Shown here piece by piece: positions 1 to 11,170 of a DNA stretch of 64,000 nt (its first letter is position 1; each line of letters starts with the position of its first letter). A program made the position numbers and the translations under genes. The notes under the pieces are model-generated. The model saw nothing but the letters and a program-made list of their open reading frames with translations. It was not told the DNA's origin and ran no database searches. This DNA comes from Limnanthes douglasii subsp. nivea (Eukaryota > Streptophyta > Magnoliopsida > Brassicales > Limnanthaceae): the NCBI GenBank assembly GCA_036936605.1, contig JAUPFV010000005.1, positions 79,496,885 through 79,560,884 of the forward strand. Reading direction: 5' to 3'.

Positions 1-1683
1 TAGCCTTTGAAGTTGACGCTACATTTTTCAAACTGCTTCTTTGTGAATTCACATAAGTCAAGAGCTTCCCATTTTCGATCAAGATTTGAACTTCCTTTTT
101 CAACGCAATGCAATCATTGGTATCATGTTCGATGTCTTCATGATACCTGCAGTATTTATTATTCCGCTCCTCCTTTGGCCTACTTATCAGAGTTGACTTC
201 CTAAAATTTACGAATCTTTTGTTCTTATCAAAGATTACAGCCGCATTCTCTGTCAATTCAGCATAGTATTTTGGCTTAACCCATGGATTTGGCCTTGGCC
301 TGTTATAGTTATAAGATGGAGCATGATTTGAATATCCACCAGTTCGAGGTGGCAAGTTGTTGTTCATGTGTCGTGTCTATTGATTACCATTCGAGGGTTG
401 TCCTTGGTTATTGGCCATCTGACTCGAATTCTTTGAAGTACTAACAGGTCCTCTTCAGACCCTAGTTGACTCCTCAACCTTGATCTGATCCTCAACTTGA
501 GCCATTAGGGCTCCAAAAGTTAGAGGTCAACTCTTTGTAGTTTCATTGGCCAGATCCCCTAGCAATAGACCTTGGCGAAAAACAGTCATCGCCATATTTT
601 CTTCGCAATTATTCAAACTTGTTTTAGTCAGAACGAACCTCTTCGTATAATTCTTCAATTTCTCTCTAGTTGCCTGCTTGCACTGGATAATTGTATCCCC
701 GTTTTCTCTCAGTTCCTTACTCCTCATAATTTTCCTTCGAAAAGAAGTGTAAAGATCCCTAAAGTTTGAGATGGATCCCCTTGGAATCCGGTTATATCAC
801 TTTAAAGTCGTTCCTTTAAAATTCTGAAACAATGCACGACACACCAGCCGATTTTCATCTTCAAAATTCATCATGTTGTTCTTAAATTGTCAGATGTGAT
901 CATCGGGATCTTGCATCCCATCGAACTTTTCAACCTTAGCAATGTCAACACACTTCAGAAGCATTATAGACCGAATCTCACTTTTCAATGAAGAGTTTCT
1001 CCAATCGACACCTTGCACAAACTGATCATCAGTTCCCATTACTGCATACAGATTTCTATCAGTCTCAACATACGGATTCGAAGTGTTCCTTTCACACCAC
1101 GTAGAACGAGAAAAATTATCCCTTTTAGATTTGTATTCCTTTTTATGCTTCCTCGACTGCTATCTATCCGGTTCCTCTTTCGAAGAATTCCTATATCTTT
1201 TAAAGCCTGAAGCAGAGCTTTTTACCTCTTCAACACTAGAGGTTACATACTTTTGCTTGTCGTTTTCCCTTTGCAAGAGAAATAACGCTCTTTAAGAGAT
1301 TCAAAATGCACTTTTTATGTTCATTTCTAGCTCGCCGATCATCACAATATCGATCAGATTGATCTCCCATATCAGCCTTCTCATTTTCTTGTCTCACCTT
1401 GGATTTGAGCTTCGCCGAGTAAATTTATTGTTCTCTTTGTTCTTATTTTTCGTTAAGCATGTTTATTTTGTCTAAAAGTTGATTTATACGCATCTCAATG
1501 TCTAAATTAGTTTGGATCGTAATTGATACATCCAGCTTGTTTTCATTTCTTTACAAATCATCTTCTAAAGTTTCCATCACCGATCAAAGTGACCGATTGT
1601 TTTCGGGATTCATTATATGGAATTCAAACGAAAATCAAGAAGATTGTACTAAAATTCGAACAGGAAAGTCACTGATTTTTAAT
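1..1683 (-). pseudogene. Gypsy (Tat-lineage) gag region, decayed
   Basis: On the minus strand this stretch reads as a broken gag gene. Around 727-527 there is the matrix-like segment with ENMAMTVFRQGLLLGDLA. Further 3' (about 330-60) comes the zinc-binding-like CRYHEDIEHDTNDC followed by ALKKEVQ, typical of Tat-group gag proteins (Cys-His spacing with DC-LK). Several stops and frame changes separate the pieces, so no functional Gag is made. The same gag family appears at 37200-38300. The element runs off the left edge of the window, so protease, RT and integrase are not visible here. The primer site and LTR lie immediately to the right, which fits minus-strand orientation. Confidence 0.75.
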
Positions 1684-1703
1684 CGTCCCCAGTGGAGTCG
1701 CCA
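1684..1703 (-). promoter_or_regulatory. Gypsy primer-binding site (tRNA-Arg type)
   Basis: The minus strand reads TGGCGACTCCACTGGGGACG. This matches the complement of a plant tRNA-Arg 3' end, the primer reported for Ogre/Tat-type retrotransposons. It lies between gag and the LTR, as a primer site should. A degenerate version is seen near 38855 in the second Gypsy copy. Confidence 0.75.
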
Positions 1704-1706
1704 CTT

Positions 1707-2040
1707 TGGTGAGTTCAGTTCTTAAGAATATTGTCTTAGGAAAACGTAATATGTGAGTTCTAGAGAGAGAGTTTTTAGAGAGAGAAAGTCAGAGCACAAT
1801 TGAATTGGATAAAAAAAAGGATTCAACTTCTTTATTAGTTCAGCCTTGCCCTTTATATAGAGGCGCTAACACTCAACTTCAAACTGAAAAACGATTACAT
1901 AAAAGAGGGTAAATTACCATTAGTCCTCAATAGTATTACATAGTAAACTAAACTTATATTATTTACATTTTAGTTCTTAAATTCCTACTTTCATATCAAC
2001 TTCCAAACTCTTAATAATATTTTATTCCGAAATTATTTAG
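1707..2040 (-). repeat. Gypsy 5' LTR (boundary on the right uncertain)
   Basis: The sequence next to the primer site begins with TG on the plus strand, which is the CA end of the LTR on the minus strand. It contains the minus-strand TATA box CTATATAAAG at 1851-1860, the expected promoter for element transcription into gag. The outer (U3) boundary cannot be fixed because no second LTR lies in the window. 2040 is an estimate. Confidence 0.5.
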
Positions 2041-3279
2041 TATGATGCTATGGGTCGTTGGCCCCATGTGTTGATCCAGTTTGTACTAGTTGAACTTCAG
2101 AGAACACTTGTTTTGTATGAGACTCGACGAGCTTGTAAGAGAAATTTGAGCTAGTGGGTTGACCTACATTTTTCCCAAAGGAAGTAAAATGTATCCAAAT
2201 GTTATTGTCTTGTATGCCATGGACTTTGGAATAGAATTTGGAGGGTTGAAACCAGCGTACCAAGGTTCTGTTTTCCGATGCGAAGGTTGAACTAGAAGTT
2301 GGTGGGCTTGGTCAGTGTCTTAATGACTTAGTATTGCTTGTAAGGATAAGATATGGTTTGGCTTTGATGATAAGACGAAGAAGGTTAATTGTTTGAGCAA
2401 TATATAGGTGATCGAAAGCGAAAGGCTATATGGTCAGTCCTAGGTAGTCAAATCTTAACACGTTACAATGCATAATTTGGAGAGATATGCCATCATTTAA
2501 TTCCTCATAATTGACTGACTGGTAAGGAGATGAATCTATGAGCTCAATCTCGGCTGACGTTTTGGATGCAAATCGTCCACAATATTGCAAATAGTTTGGA
2601 GTTCCTTTGTATATCAGCTAGTTGTCATTGTAGATTGCTTGGAGGACGATGGTAGGAGGAATACCGGCAAGATGTTTAGATTTGGAAAAAAATTTGACAT
2701 GGTCGAGTTTTTAAATTGATAAGAAAATCATTTTCAAAAAACTTGTTTTTGGAAAACTTAATTTTCACGAGTCCATGGTTTTGCGTTATATAGTATTCAG
2801 ATCACTATTTTTGATTGAAATAAGAAATCATCAACCACAATCTAAAATAACATATAATAATATTGAGGAATAAATAATTAGTCCGGGTTAGTACGAGAAT
2901 AAATGATTTAATAATTATTCAAATAAATTTAATAATAAATATTTAATATTTATATAATGTTAATAAACTACAACCTGGAATACTGGAGACCTAAGTATAG
3001 GAGAACACATATATTTATAAGCTTAAGTGAGGATCCAAGCTAACTATAAGATTGAACATTACCTAATATATCTTTATGAATTGGGTTTATTTATTTATAA
3101 ATGTATATGTGAAAAATATATTTTACCATTTTTAATTATAATCTATTAGATATATAGATGTTATTTCATAATATATTTCATAATAGATATTTGTATTAAA
3201 CAAGAAGATGAAAATTCCAAGAAAAGAGTTCTTGTAGCCCTCTCTTTATCAGTTTAGGAAAAATTTTCTTTTGCTCTAA
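2041..3279. other. Unassigned AT-rich stretch
   Basis: I recognise no gene or element here. A minus-strand open frame of 71 codons at 2263-2048 has no family resemblance that I can see. The right half (2700-3230) is strongly AT-rich. It may include the rest of the Gypsy LTR and the 5' leader of the LINE that follows. Confidence 0.4.
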
Positions 3280-3298
3280 GATTTTTTGTTTGAGATCT

Positions 3299-4720
3299 TC
3301 AATCATCATGAATATAATCAACAATGTAATTTTTGAAGAAGAAGATTTTCCCAATCTTCAATCAGTAGTTACATCTCCTCCAATCCATACTCAGATCAAC
3401 CAAAAAGTAGGGGTGAAACATAAGCAAATCTCTTATGCTGAAATTGTCAAAGAACAGAGGAAAAATCAGGAGTTTAAACCAATATTCATAAAACAGAATA
3501 GTGACCATATCATCATTCAATACAATCAGGAAGTCATAGAGAAACTCACACAAGAAACAAAATATACTATGATAGGTAAATTCACCCACGACTTACCTAA
3601 AATAAATCTTCTAAATGGTTTCTTGGTAACTATGTAATTCAAAGGAGAATGCTCGGTAACAGTGTGAGATTCCAGACACATATTTCTAGAATTAGGAATG
3701 AAAAGATATTTTAGTAAACTCTGGTCAAGAAATGTACGGACTGTTGGAGCCTCAACAATGCGTTTACTCAGGTGGACAGAAAACTTCAATCCTAAGGTGG
3801 AAAATTCTTGTTCTCCAGTTTGGATTAGAATTGAAAGATTACCTGAATATTTTTACAATGAAGAAATAATAAGAGATACTGCATCATCTATTGGGGGATC
3901 CTTTGAAGATCGGTGTTCCAGGTAAAAACGGAGAATTCCAAAATGTCTGTTATGCTAGAGTTGTTATGGATGTTTCGCAAAACATTCAAAATAAAGTCTG
4001 GCTGGGTTTTGGAGATAATCGTGGGTGCTGGATATCAATAACTTATAAGGACATACCAGACTACTGTAATTCTTGCTATCATCTTGACACAACGCTGACA
4101 AATGCAAGAAAAGTGAGAAAATACAAATTGAATCGCATCAGAAAATCAGTGAAAATGGTGTTAAGAACAATAACACTTATCAGATAAACACAGAAAAGAA
4201 CGACCAAAAAAATGAAAAGCCAAAAATCAAATCTTTGATTATAAAGAAAGATCAAAAACCAAATAATGAAAGAATCAACAGCAAGAAGGATGATAAGGAA
4301 AATAAAGAAAATGAGGTTAAAGAGAAGAAAATCAATAACAACAAGGAAAAGGAAAAAGAAATAATGGCAACCACTAAAGAAAACTAGGAGCAAGAAAATA
4401 ATCACACGAATTTTGATGAATAAGAGATTATGGAAGCTATACAGACTCTTAAAAAATATATAGTCTCTCCGACAATGAAGACTACGAGAATCTTATATCT
4501 GGAAATGTGACACCAAACCAGAAATGCATAGGAAGTCTACCTACATCACCTAACTCAAACACTGTTGACACTGAAGAAGGATTCCATGAATTTTTAAACA
4601 AGAAACTTAAGGAGGCAAGGAAGAAAAAGAAGGTAGATGAGAGCAACATGAAATATTTGAACTTATCAATGATCAACAAATCTATGCATCAACACAATCA
4701 AAATGTTAAAGATTCTTAGC
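3299..4720 (+). pseudogene. LINE ORF1 (DUF4283-like nucleic-acid-binding protein), broken
   Basis: Three overlapping frames together give an ORF1 protein. The first starts near MNIINNVIFEEEDFPNLQS (3299). The second (3698-3925) has SPVWIRIERLPEYFYNEEII, a DUF4283/zf-CCHC_4-type segment. The third (3891-4187) has VWLGFGDNRGCW and then PDYCNSCYHL, where a CCHC knuckle would be. The knuckle is damaged: the last Cys is not in place. A Lys-rich tail follows (4190-4390). At least two frameshifts are present. ORF1 proteins of L1-type elements bind element RNA; this copy could not make a complete one. Confidence 0.75.
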
Positions 4721-5350
4721 TGGAACATCAGAGGAATCAACAACAATTCATCCATAAGAAGGCTGATGTCTATCATGAACAAATAGTAAATTAATTGATT
4801 TTCATTCAAGGCCTTTGGAAAATATTGACAAAATTGACAGGATTGCTAAAAAGCTTAACATAAAAAACTTTATTTCTAATATTTCAAACAAAATCTGGTG
4901 TTTATGGAATGATGAGTTAACTATAAAAACTATTTCAGAATATAACCAGTATCTTCATGTAGAAGTTTCTTTCTCTGGATTATCTGATAGTATTCTACTA
5001 ACAAATGTTTATGCTTAATGCCAGAGAAATAATAGAAAAGATCTCTGGAATCAACTAAGGACAATATCATCAACTACAAAGGTATGAACGGTTTGTGGAG
5101 ATTTCAATGTTATCACTGACTCTAATGAACAACTAGTTTGCTTTACGCTATACGTAAATAGTATAAAAGACTCTGAGGATACTATAAAGGACTGTGGATT
5201 AGAAGACGCAAGCTTTGCAGGCTCTAAATACAATTGGAATAAGAACTCCAAGTGGAACAGACTGGATAGAGCATTGTTCAACTCTTCCTGGTCCAGAATA
5301 TGTTCTGACCATACTTCACTTTGTATCTCAATTACTTCTGATAAAAGCAA
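4709..5350 (+). pseudogene. LINE ORF2 endonuclease domain, broken
   Basis: The start ILSWNIRGINNN is the conserved N-terminus of the AP-endonuclease domain that nicks target DNA. The later pieces GDFNVITDSNEQ (about 5097), NRLDRAL (about 5258) and SDHTSLCISI (about 5305-5335) are the other hallmark motifs of the same fold. An in-frame stop follows the first 20 or so residues and a frame change occurs before GDFN. No complete endonuclease can be translated. Confidence 0.8.
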
Positions 5351-5779
5351 TTTTAAAAACAATTTTAAGTTCTTAAACATGTGGATAATGGATGATACTT
5401 TCTTAACTTTGTGGAAATTAACTGGAATCATAAGATTGATAGAAGCTGTCTCTGCATCTTCTGGTATAAATTAAAGAGACTTAAAAAAGGTCTTAAAGAA
5501 TGGAACATTAAAAGCTTTAGTAACATTTTTAAAAATGTTCAGGTTTGTGAAGAAGAGGTTAAAATGCTTGAGATTATGGACATTAGCAGTAACAATGTGG
5601 ATCATAAAGTCAATCTTTTTAAATAAAATGGTAATCTTCTTCAATTTTTGAGAATGGAGGAGGAGTATTGGCATAAAAAATGCTACAACTCTTGGTTAAA
5701 AGAAGTTGACAAGAATACCAAAGTCTACCATGTTTATGTCAACAAAAAAAGGAAAAAGAATAACATTAATAGCATTAAG

Positions 5780-7990
5780 GATGGTGGAAAGTGGTCCTAA
5801 ACTCTGATGATATTGGCTCATATGTTGAGAATTACTTTAAAAACATTATGTGCAATCGTTCTTATATTAACAGAGATGATGAAATATTAAAGATACAAGA
5901 TAACATTTTCAATCATATTCCTAAAATCATAACTAATGATGAGAATAACTTACTACTAATGCCTCCAACTCAAGAAGAGATTCTAGATATCATAAAAAAA
6001 TCAATCCATCTAGTGCTGCAGGTGTTGATGGTTTCAATAGAGTCTTCTTCAAAACATGCTGGAAAATTATAAAAAAAACCTTATAAATGCCATGACTTCA
6101 TTCAGCTTGGGCCACAAAACTCCTAAAGGTATGCCTGCTACAAGTATGTGTCTAATCTCAAAGACTAACAATCCTACTTGCTGGAAAAACTACAGGCCTA
6201 TAAGTCTCCGTACTTTGATCAATAGGATAATGCCCAAGATCATAAACAGACTATTTAAACTACTGCAAAAAATAATTTCAAAAGAGCATAATGGTTTTGT
6301 AAAACACAAATCGATTCATAAAAACATTTTGATAGCAAAAGAAATGATTTTTATTTTAAATAGAAAGCCTACATCAGGTAATATCATGATCCAACTGGAC
6401 ATGTCTATAGCCTTTGATAATAAGGCTCATTTTTTTGTCATCAAAGTTCTGAATTCCTTTGGTTTTTCCAGCAAATTTTTAAGTCTTATTAACAATCCAA
6501 TTAGATCGGTTTATGTTACTATTTTGGTGAATGGCAGAGCTGATGGATACTTCAAATCCAAGAGAGGTCTGAGACAAGGAGATCCATTATCTTCTAGTCT
6601 ATTTATTCTTGGATAAGAAGTATTAATTAGATGTCTCAAAAAGGTTTTCTCTGATAACAAAAATATGCAATTTGCATCTAGATCTGATATCTTGGTCCTC
6701 TGCCTTGCTTTTGCGGATGACATATTAGTTTTTACAAATAGTAAACCTTTTACTATTGAAAAGCTTAGTTCTTCTTTTCAGTGTTATCAAGATGTTTCAG
6801 GTCAATCCATAAGTAAGGACAAGATTCAAGTGATTGTTTCTAACAGAATGCAACAAACTAAGATTAGAACTCTAATTGACAAGATTTAGAACTAGTAACT
6901 TACCTATAGATTACCTTGGTATTACTTTAAACAAAAACAAGAAGTCCAATAACTATCTCTCTATCATCAACAAAATCAACAATAAAATTCATGACTGAGA
7001 GGATAAGCACTTGTCTTTTAGAGGTAGAATGGTTTCAATTCACTTTGTGATGTTAACTATTCTTATGTATTGGATGAGTATCTATGTTATTCCTAACAAT
7101 ACAATTAACAAAATTGAAAATATTCTTAACAAATTTTTATGGAGTTCTAATCCTAATAAACAAAACATACACTGGTCTTCTTGGACTCTTTTATGTAAGC
7201 CTTTTGCTGAGGGTGGTCTGAATTTCAGAAAGCCCTTTAATATTCAGGACACTCTCTCTTGTAAGTTATGATATAAGTTCAGGAAAAACAATTTCTTATG
7301 GGCTAGTATCATGCATAATATATATTGTAAGGCTGATCATCCTCTTAAAGCATACTACAACAGTTATGGATCTCTGACTTGGAAGAGATTAGCTGTTATC
7401 AAAGATACTGCTGAACCTAATATATGTTGGGAAATAGGAAAAGGTGAAGTAGAATTTTGTCTTGATTCTTGGAATAATGTTGCCCCGATATATTTGCTAA
7501 ATAACAATCTTGATTATAGTATTATGCAAACTAGCAAGGTCAATTTCTACTGGAATGAGAACCAACGGGATTGATCTAGTGTGCAAAGTTATCTTGATGA
7601 AAACATGTTAAGTTGCATCAGGAATCAAAGCATAAATATCACCAAGGAAGATAAGATGATTTGAAAATTATCTAAAGACTGTAATTTCAACATGAAAGAG
7701 ACATGAAATTACATTAGAGCTACACACAACCAATCCAATTTGTTGGACAGAATCTGGAACTTAGTGACTCCTAGGAAGTATTCTTTCCTTATTTGGAAAA
7801 TCATTAACAAATATATTCCTATTGATTCTATTCTTCAAAAAAGACATGTTAGTTTAGCATCTAAGTGTCAGTTTTTCAATGATAATGAAAATCATAATCA
7901 TCTTTTTATATCATGTCATTTTGCTTGGCAAATTTGGTTATACTTTACCAATATCGTTAATATCAGATCGATACTTTTATGACTATCACT
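5780..7990 (+). pseudogene. LINE ORF2 reverse transcriptase and zinc-binding region, broken
   Basis: RT motifs appear in order. NYRPISL (about 6190) is followed by a degenerate palm motif in MSIAFDN (6400). Next come GLRQGDPLSSSLF (6566) and the catalytic-box variant LAFADDILVF (about 6705). The C-terminal zf-RVT portion is CQFFNDNENHNHLFISCHF (about 7866). Stops at 6614, 7268, 7574 and elsewhere divide it into short frames. Order and spacing match the RT at 13800-11110, so this is the same family, degraded. Confidence 0.85.
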
Positions 7991-8305
7991 CACTTAACTA
8001 GAAACCGGTTTTGGGATACTAATAGGAAGGTTCATATTAAAACAATCATGTCTCCTATAATATTCGGGGTTATTTGGCACAATGGAAAAAGAGTTAAATT
8101 CAAAGACAAAACGTTCTCTGTTAGTGTTGCGATTAAACATATTAAATTCATAATCTGTTCTATTGACATTGCTAACATGCTTAAGCCTAAACAATGGTTG
8201 AATAAAATTAATGTAGCTCAAGAGATGGGATGCATCTCCTATAAAAATTGTAAAAAAAGACCAATTTACCTTAAATAGAACGCTCCAATAGCTGGCAGAC
8301 TCAAA

Positions 8306-8707
8306 ATGAATTCGGATGGTGCTAGCCATAGAACGGGAGACTCTAGTGGCGTTATTATCACTAGGAATGACTCCGATGATGTGGTCATAGGCTTTAGAAA
8401 TCTCTATGGTAAACTTTCTTATTTAATGGCCGAGTCTAGAGCTCTTCTTGATGGTCTCATTACATGCAAGAAGAACAACTGGGTCAATATCGATATTGAA
8501 ACAAATTCATTAGCTCTGGTTAATCTACTAGCGTGTGGAAAATATCTTTGGTACCTAAGTCCCTTATTAGATTGTTGCAGGAAGCTTTTTTACCCTACTA
8601 TGAGTATATCTCACATCTACAGAGAACAAAGTTGCGCAACCGATTGGCTTGCAAAATGGACTCTCAGATGCAAAATGAAAATGCGATTGTTTTGCTTGAA
8701 ATTCTAG
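8306..8707 (+). pseudogene. LINE C-terminal RNase H domain
   Basis: An open 133-codon frame begins MNSDGASHRTGDSSGVII and matches the plant LINE RNase H domain. It has the first Asp in NSDGA, Glu in MAESRALLDGL, Asp in IDIETNSLALVNLL, and IYREQSCATDWLAKW near the end with the last Asp. Expected residues are mostly present. It has no start codon of its own in the ancestral element; it was the C-terminus of ORF2. Compare the homologous segment on the minus strand at 10931-10308. Confidence 0.8.
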
Positions 8708-8760
8708 GATTGTGCTATATAAACAACTCTTATTAACTTTTAATTGGCTATATACTCTGG

Positions 8761-9861
8761 ATTGAACTAACATATTGGTATGGTAGTAGCAGATTCTCTC
8801 ATTATAATATGAATATGTAAGATTAAATAGCATTCGATTAGAATTCGCACCGTAGCAGCATGAAGTTTTTCCCATCATTCCATCTGCATCAAGTCTTGAA
8901 GATCTTGTTCATGAAGATAATCAGATTCCATTCTGATATTGAATACGAAACATCAATTGGTTCTGCCGATTTTCAGAAATTTTACTATAGTGGTGGTGTT
9001 TTAGATGCAGCGGAAGATCTCCTTGTTATGGCATTGAAGATTCACCACCTTACGTATCATCTCCAGAAGAAGAAATTTTAAAAGTTTTAAAATTTCAGTT
9101 TAGCGCCAGATTAGGATTAGACGCCAATTTTATATCTCAACACTTCGGTAGATTTATTGTTAATAAAAATACTTTTTTTTTGATAATAATAAATTTCATA
9201 AATAAAGTTTGTTCAAAATATAAAACAATGTTATTTTATTGTTTAATATGTGACTAACGGTAGCAAATAGTTTTACGTTTGGAAATGAAAATAACAGTAC
9301 ATTGATGTTCAACACGAGTAACATTAATAAATATTTGGTGTAAATAGGATTGTCAGTTTGTTGTTTAATATGTTTGTAACGTTAAACTTTGTAGTAAGTA
9401 TACTTAAAAGTAAAAAATTATACTTATTAGATTACTATGTAAATAACAATGATAAATTTATCATTTTTATTTGACATAAAGTTTTCTAATAAAATTTATT
9501 CGCAAAACAAACAGGGTTAATTATCGGATTACTCTTTTACTAGGTCATTAATACTAATAATTTGTTTTAGAATTTTTCTAAAAATATTATTAACTTGATG
9601 TTAAATTTATGACTAACATTGATAAATAATTTCCTTGTTTGTTTGTTAGTTGCTTGCGATATAAATTTGTGGCATAACTTGTGAATAATATTATTTTTTA
9701 CATTTGTTTTTTTTTTAACAGAAAAATCAATAGAAAATCTTATGTAATCAAATTTACTTTTATTTTATTTTCCAAAGCTACTATTATTTTTTTAATTTGG
9801 TGAAAGAAATTTAAACGCCATTTTTATAAAAAGTGATGGAGTGCTAATAAAAAATTTAAAA
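8761..9861. other. AT-rich stretch without a recognisable gene
   Basis: I see no coding region that can be supported. The first part may be the LINE 3' untranslated tail. The rest is AT-rich single-copy-looking DNA that ends at the target site of the large MULE. Confidence 0.5.
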
Positions 9862-9870
9862 TTTATTAAA
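9862..9870. repeat. MULE target-site duplication, left copy (TTTATTAAA)
   Basis: The 9 bases TTTATTAAA precede the left inverted end and recur exactly at 26893-26901 after the right end. Nine-base duplications are diagnostic for Mutator-superfamily insertion. A perfect match implies a fairly recent insertion. Confidence 0.9.
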
Positions 9871-9930
9871 GGGAAATTGTACTTAAAGTACCCACTCAAC
9901 TATTCAATTGTCAATTACCACCCAAGGTTT
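9871..9930 (+). repeat. MULE left terminal inverted repeat
   Basis: About 60 bases are imperfectly inverted relative to 26833-26892. The best-conserved block is TACCCACTCAACTAT near base 20 of the element. The Pack-MULE at 53090 shares the same end style (GAGGAAAGTACC then ATACCCACTCAAGTAT). Confidence 0.8.
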
Positions 9931-9945
9931 GATCAATTGTTACTT
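9931..9945. repeat. LINE target-site duplication, copy 1 (GATCAATTGTTACTT)
   Basis: The 15 bases GATCAATTGTTACTT occur here beside the LINE's A-tail (T-run on the plus strand) and again at 16599-16613 beside its 5' end. The perfect match marks the exact insertion limits of the nested LINE. Confidence 0.92.
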
Positions 9946-10307
9946 TTTTTTCCCAAGAATTGAATTTTTTATTGATCACAAAAAGAAATTTTACAATTGT
10001 TAATACAAATATGAGTTAGCTACTCATTTTATACATATCAAAAGAAGAAAACTACATTTGCATAGTTTACTCCTTCAAACATATGCTAAGCCTCTGCTCT
10101 TTCATTTCTTTTCGCAGCAAGTCTCCCTTTATTCTTACATTCCCTTGCTTCCTCTCTTCCCAGATTCTCTCCCTTTACGTTTCCTTCTTGAGCAAGCTTC
10201 TTGGACCTATCCCCTTGCAACCCTTTATAGTACCTACTTCATCGTCCTTGTTCCTATCCTGCAAAATCAAACCTATGAATGGTCAAGTCTTTCAACTTGT
10301 CAACCAG
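9946..10307 (-). other. LINE 3' untranslated region and tail
   Basis: Non-coding sequence follows the RNase H stop. A plus-strand frame at 10058-10357 is a CT-rich shadow with no family resemblance. The tail is only about six A residues, with A/T-rich sequence next to it. Confidence 0.6.
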
Positions 10308-10931
10308 TTAGTCGAAAAAACGAAAATAACCTAGATTTAATGATTCCAGCAAGGTGATTGCATTTAATTCATTCAAAGAGTGTGGTGATTGAACTATAAA
10401 TCTAGATTGAATTTTTAATGCATGCTTAGCTACCCAATCAGCAGCATAATTCTGCTCTCTATATATGTGCTTTAAGGTCATTTGTGGTTTAATAAGAGAT
10501 CTACAATATAGAAGAATCTTGTCAAAATACCAAGGGTGTTTACCAGTTGCAATCATATTAAATAAGCTAAGACAATCTGTCTCAATGTCAACACAAGTTA
10601 TATCATTATCATTACATTACATAAGACCATTTACTAGAGCAATAATTTCAGCCATTATAGCAGAACACTTGCCTATTAAGTCACCTTTAGCAATTATAGT
10701 GGATCCTAAGCTATTCCTAATGATAAAACCATAACTAGACTCACCATTATATAGAGAAGAACCATCAACATTTAATTTCAGTCTACTATTAACAGGTATA
10801 GACCAAACAACATACTGACTTAGTTTAGAATTTTTATCATGATTAAAACATCGTAAATCTTTAGCTATATGCAGATTCTTTGACCAATGCTTCCTGGTTA
10901 AATATCTACCAAAATCTAGTGTTGACAACAT
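10308..10931 (-). pseudogene. LINE ORF2 RNase H domain, one in-frame stop
   Basis: Two open segments in the same frame (10931-10617 and 10556-10308) are interrupted by one stop codon at 10619-10617. The first has LKLNVDGSSLYNGESSYGF with the first catalytic Asp, and AEIIALVNGL with the Glu. The second continues DIETDCLSLFNMI with the next Asp and ends IYREQNYAADWVAKHALK with the last Asp. Plant L1-type elements often carry this extra RNase H after the RT; it degrades RNA in the RNA-DNA hybrid. One base change would restore the frame here, so damage is slight. Confidence 0.85.
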
Positions 10932-10948
10932 GAATAATATGTGATTAA

Positions 10949-11170
10949 TTATTCTTTTAGGTGATAGAACTTTATCATTATGTTATTTCTACCATACCAT
11001 ATAGAGTACACAATCAAAGAAGGTAAAATTGTCCTAATCTGTGTTCTTTTAGTTGTAGACATAAACCAAAGGTTGATAATGTTATTCACTGTCATATACC
11101 TACCCACATTTATCCTAAACATAGCAGAGAAATAAGACCAAACAAACCAAGCAGTTTTACATGATTCAAT
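10949..11170 (-). pseudogene. LINE ORF2 linker after the zinc-binding region, frameshifted
   Basis: This open segment contains TAWFVWSYFSAMFRINVGRY and IWYGRNNIMIKF, the usual sequence between the zf-RVT site and RNase H in plant LINEs. It is out of frame with the 896-codon RT, which shows the break near 11165. Confidence 0.75.

Larger units (their letters stand above)
3280..8760 (+). mobile_element. Degenerate L1-type LINE with RNase H
   Basis: A full-order but decayed plant LINE. ORF1 remnants come first (3299-4700), then AP-endonuclease (from 4709, starting ILSWNIRGINNN), reverse transcriptase (about 5790-7270), zinc-binding RT region (7740-7980) and a C-terminal RNase H (8306-8707). Reading frames change many times. 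The ORF1 and RNase H segments are clearly related to the nearly intact LINE at 9946-16598; compare VWLGFGDNRGCW with IWVSFGDRDGFW. It is an old copy of the same family in the opposite orientation. No target duplication was found. Confidence 0.85.

Noticed and set aside
3362..3789. Minus-strand open frames across the LINE at 3280-8760
   Set aside because: They are antisense to recognisable ORF1 sequence and show no motif.
8860..9081. 73-codon plus-strand frame after the LINE
   Set aside because: No family resemblance and outside the expected coding order of the LINE.
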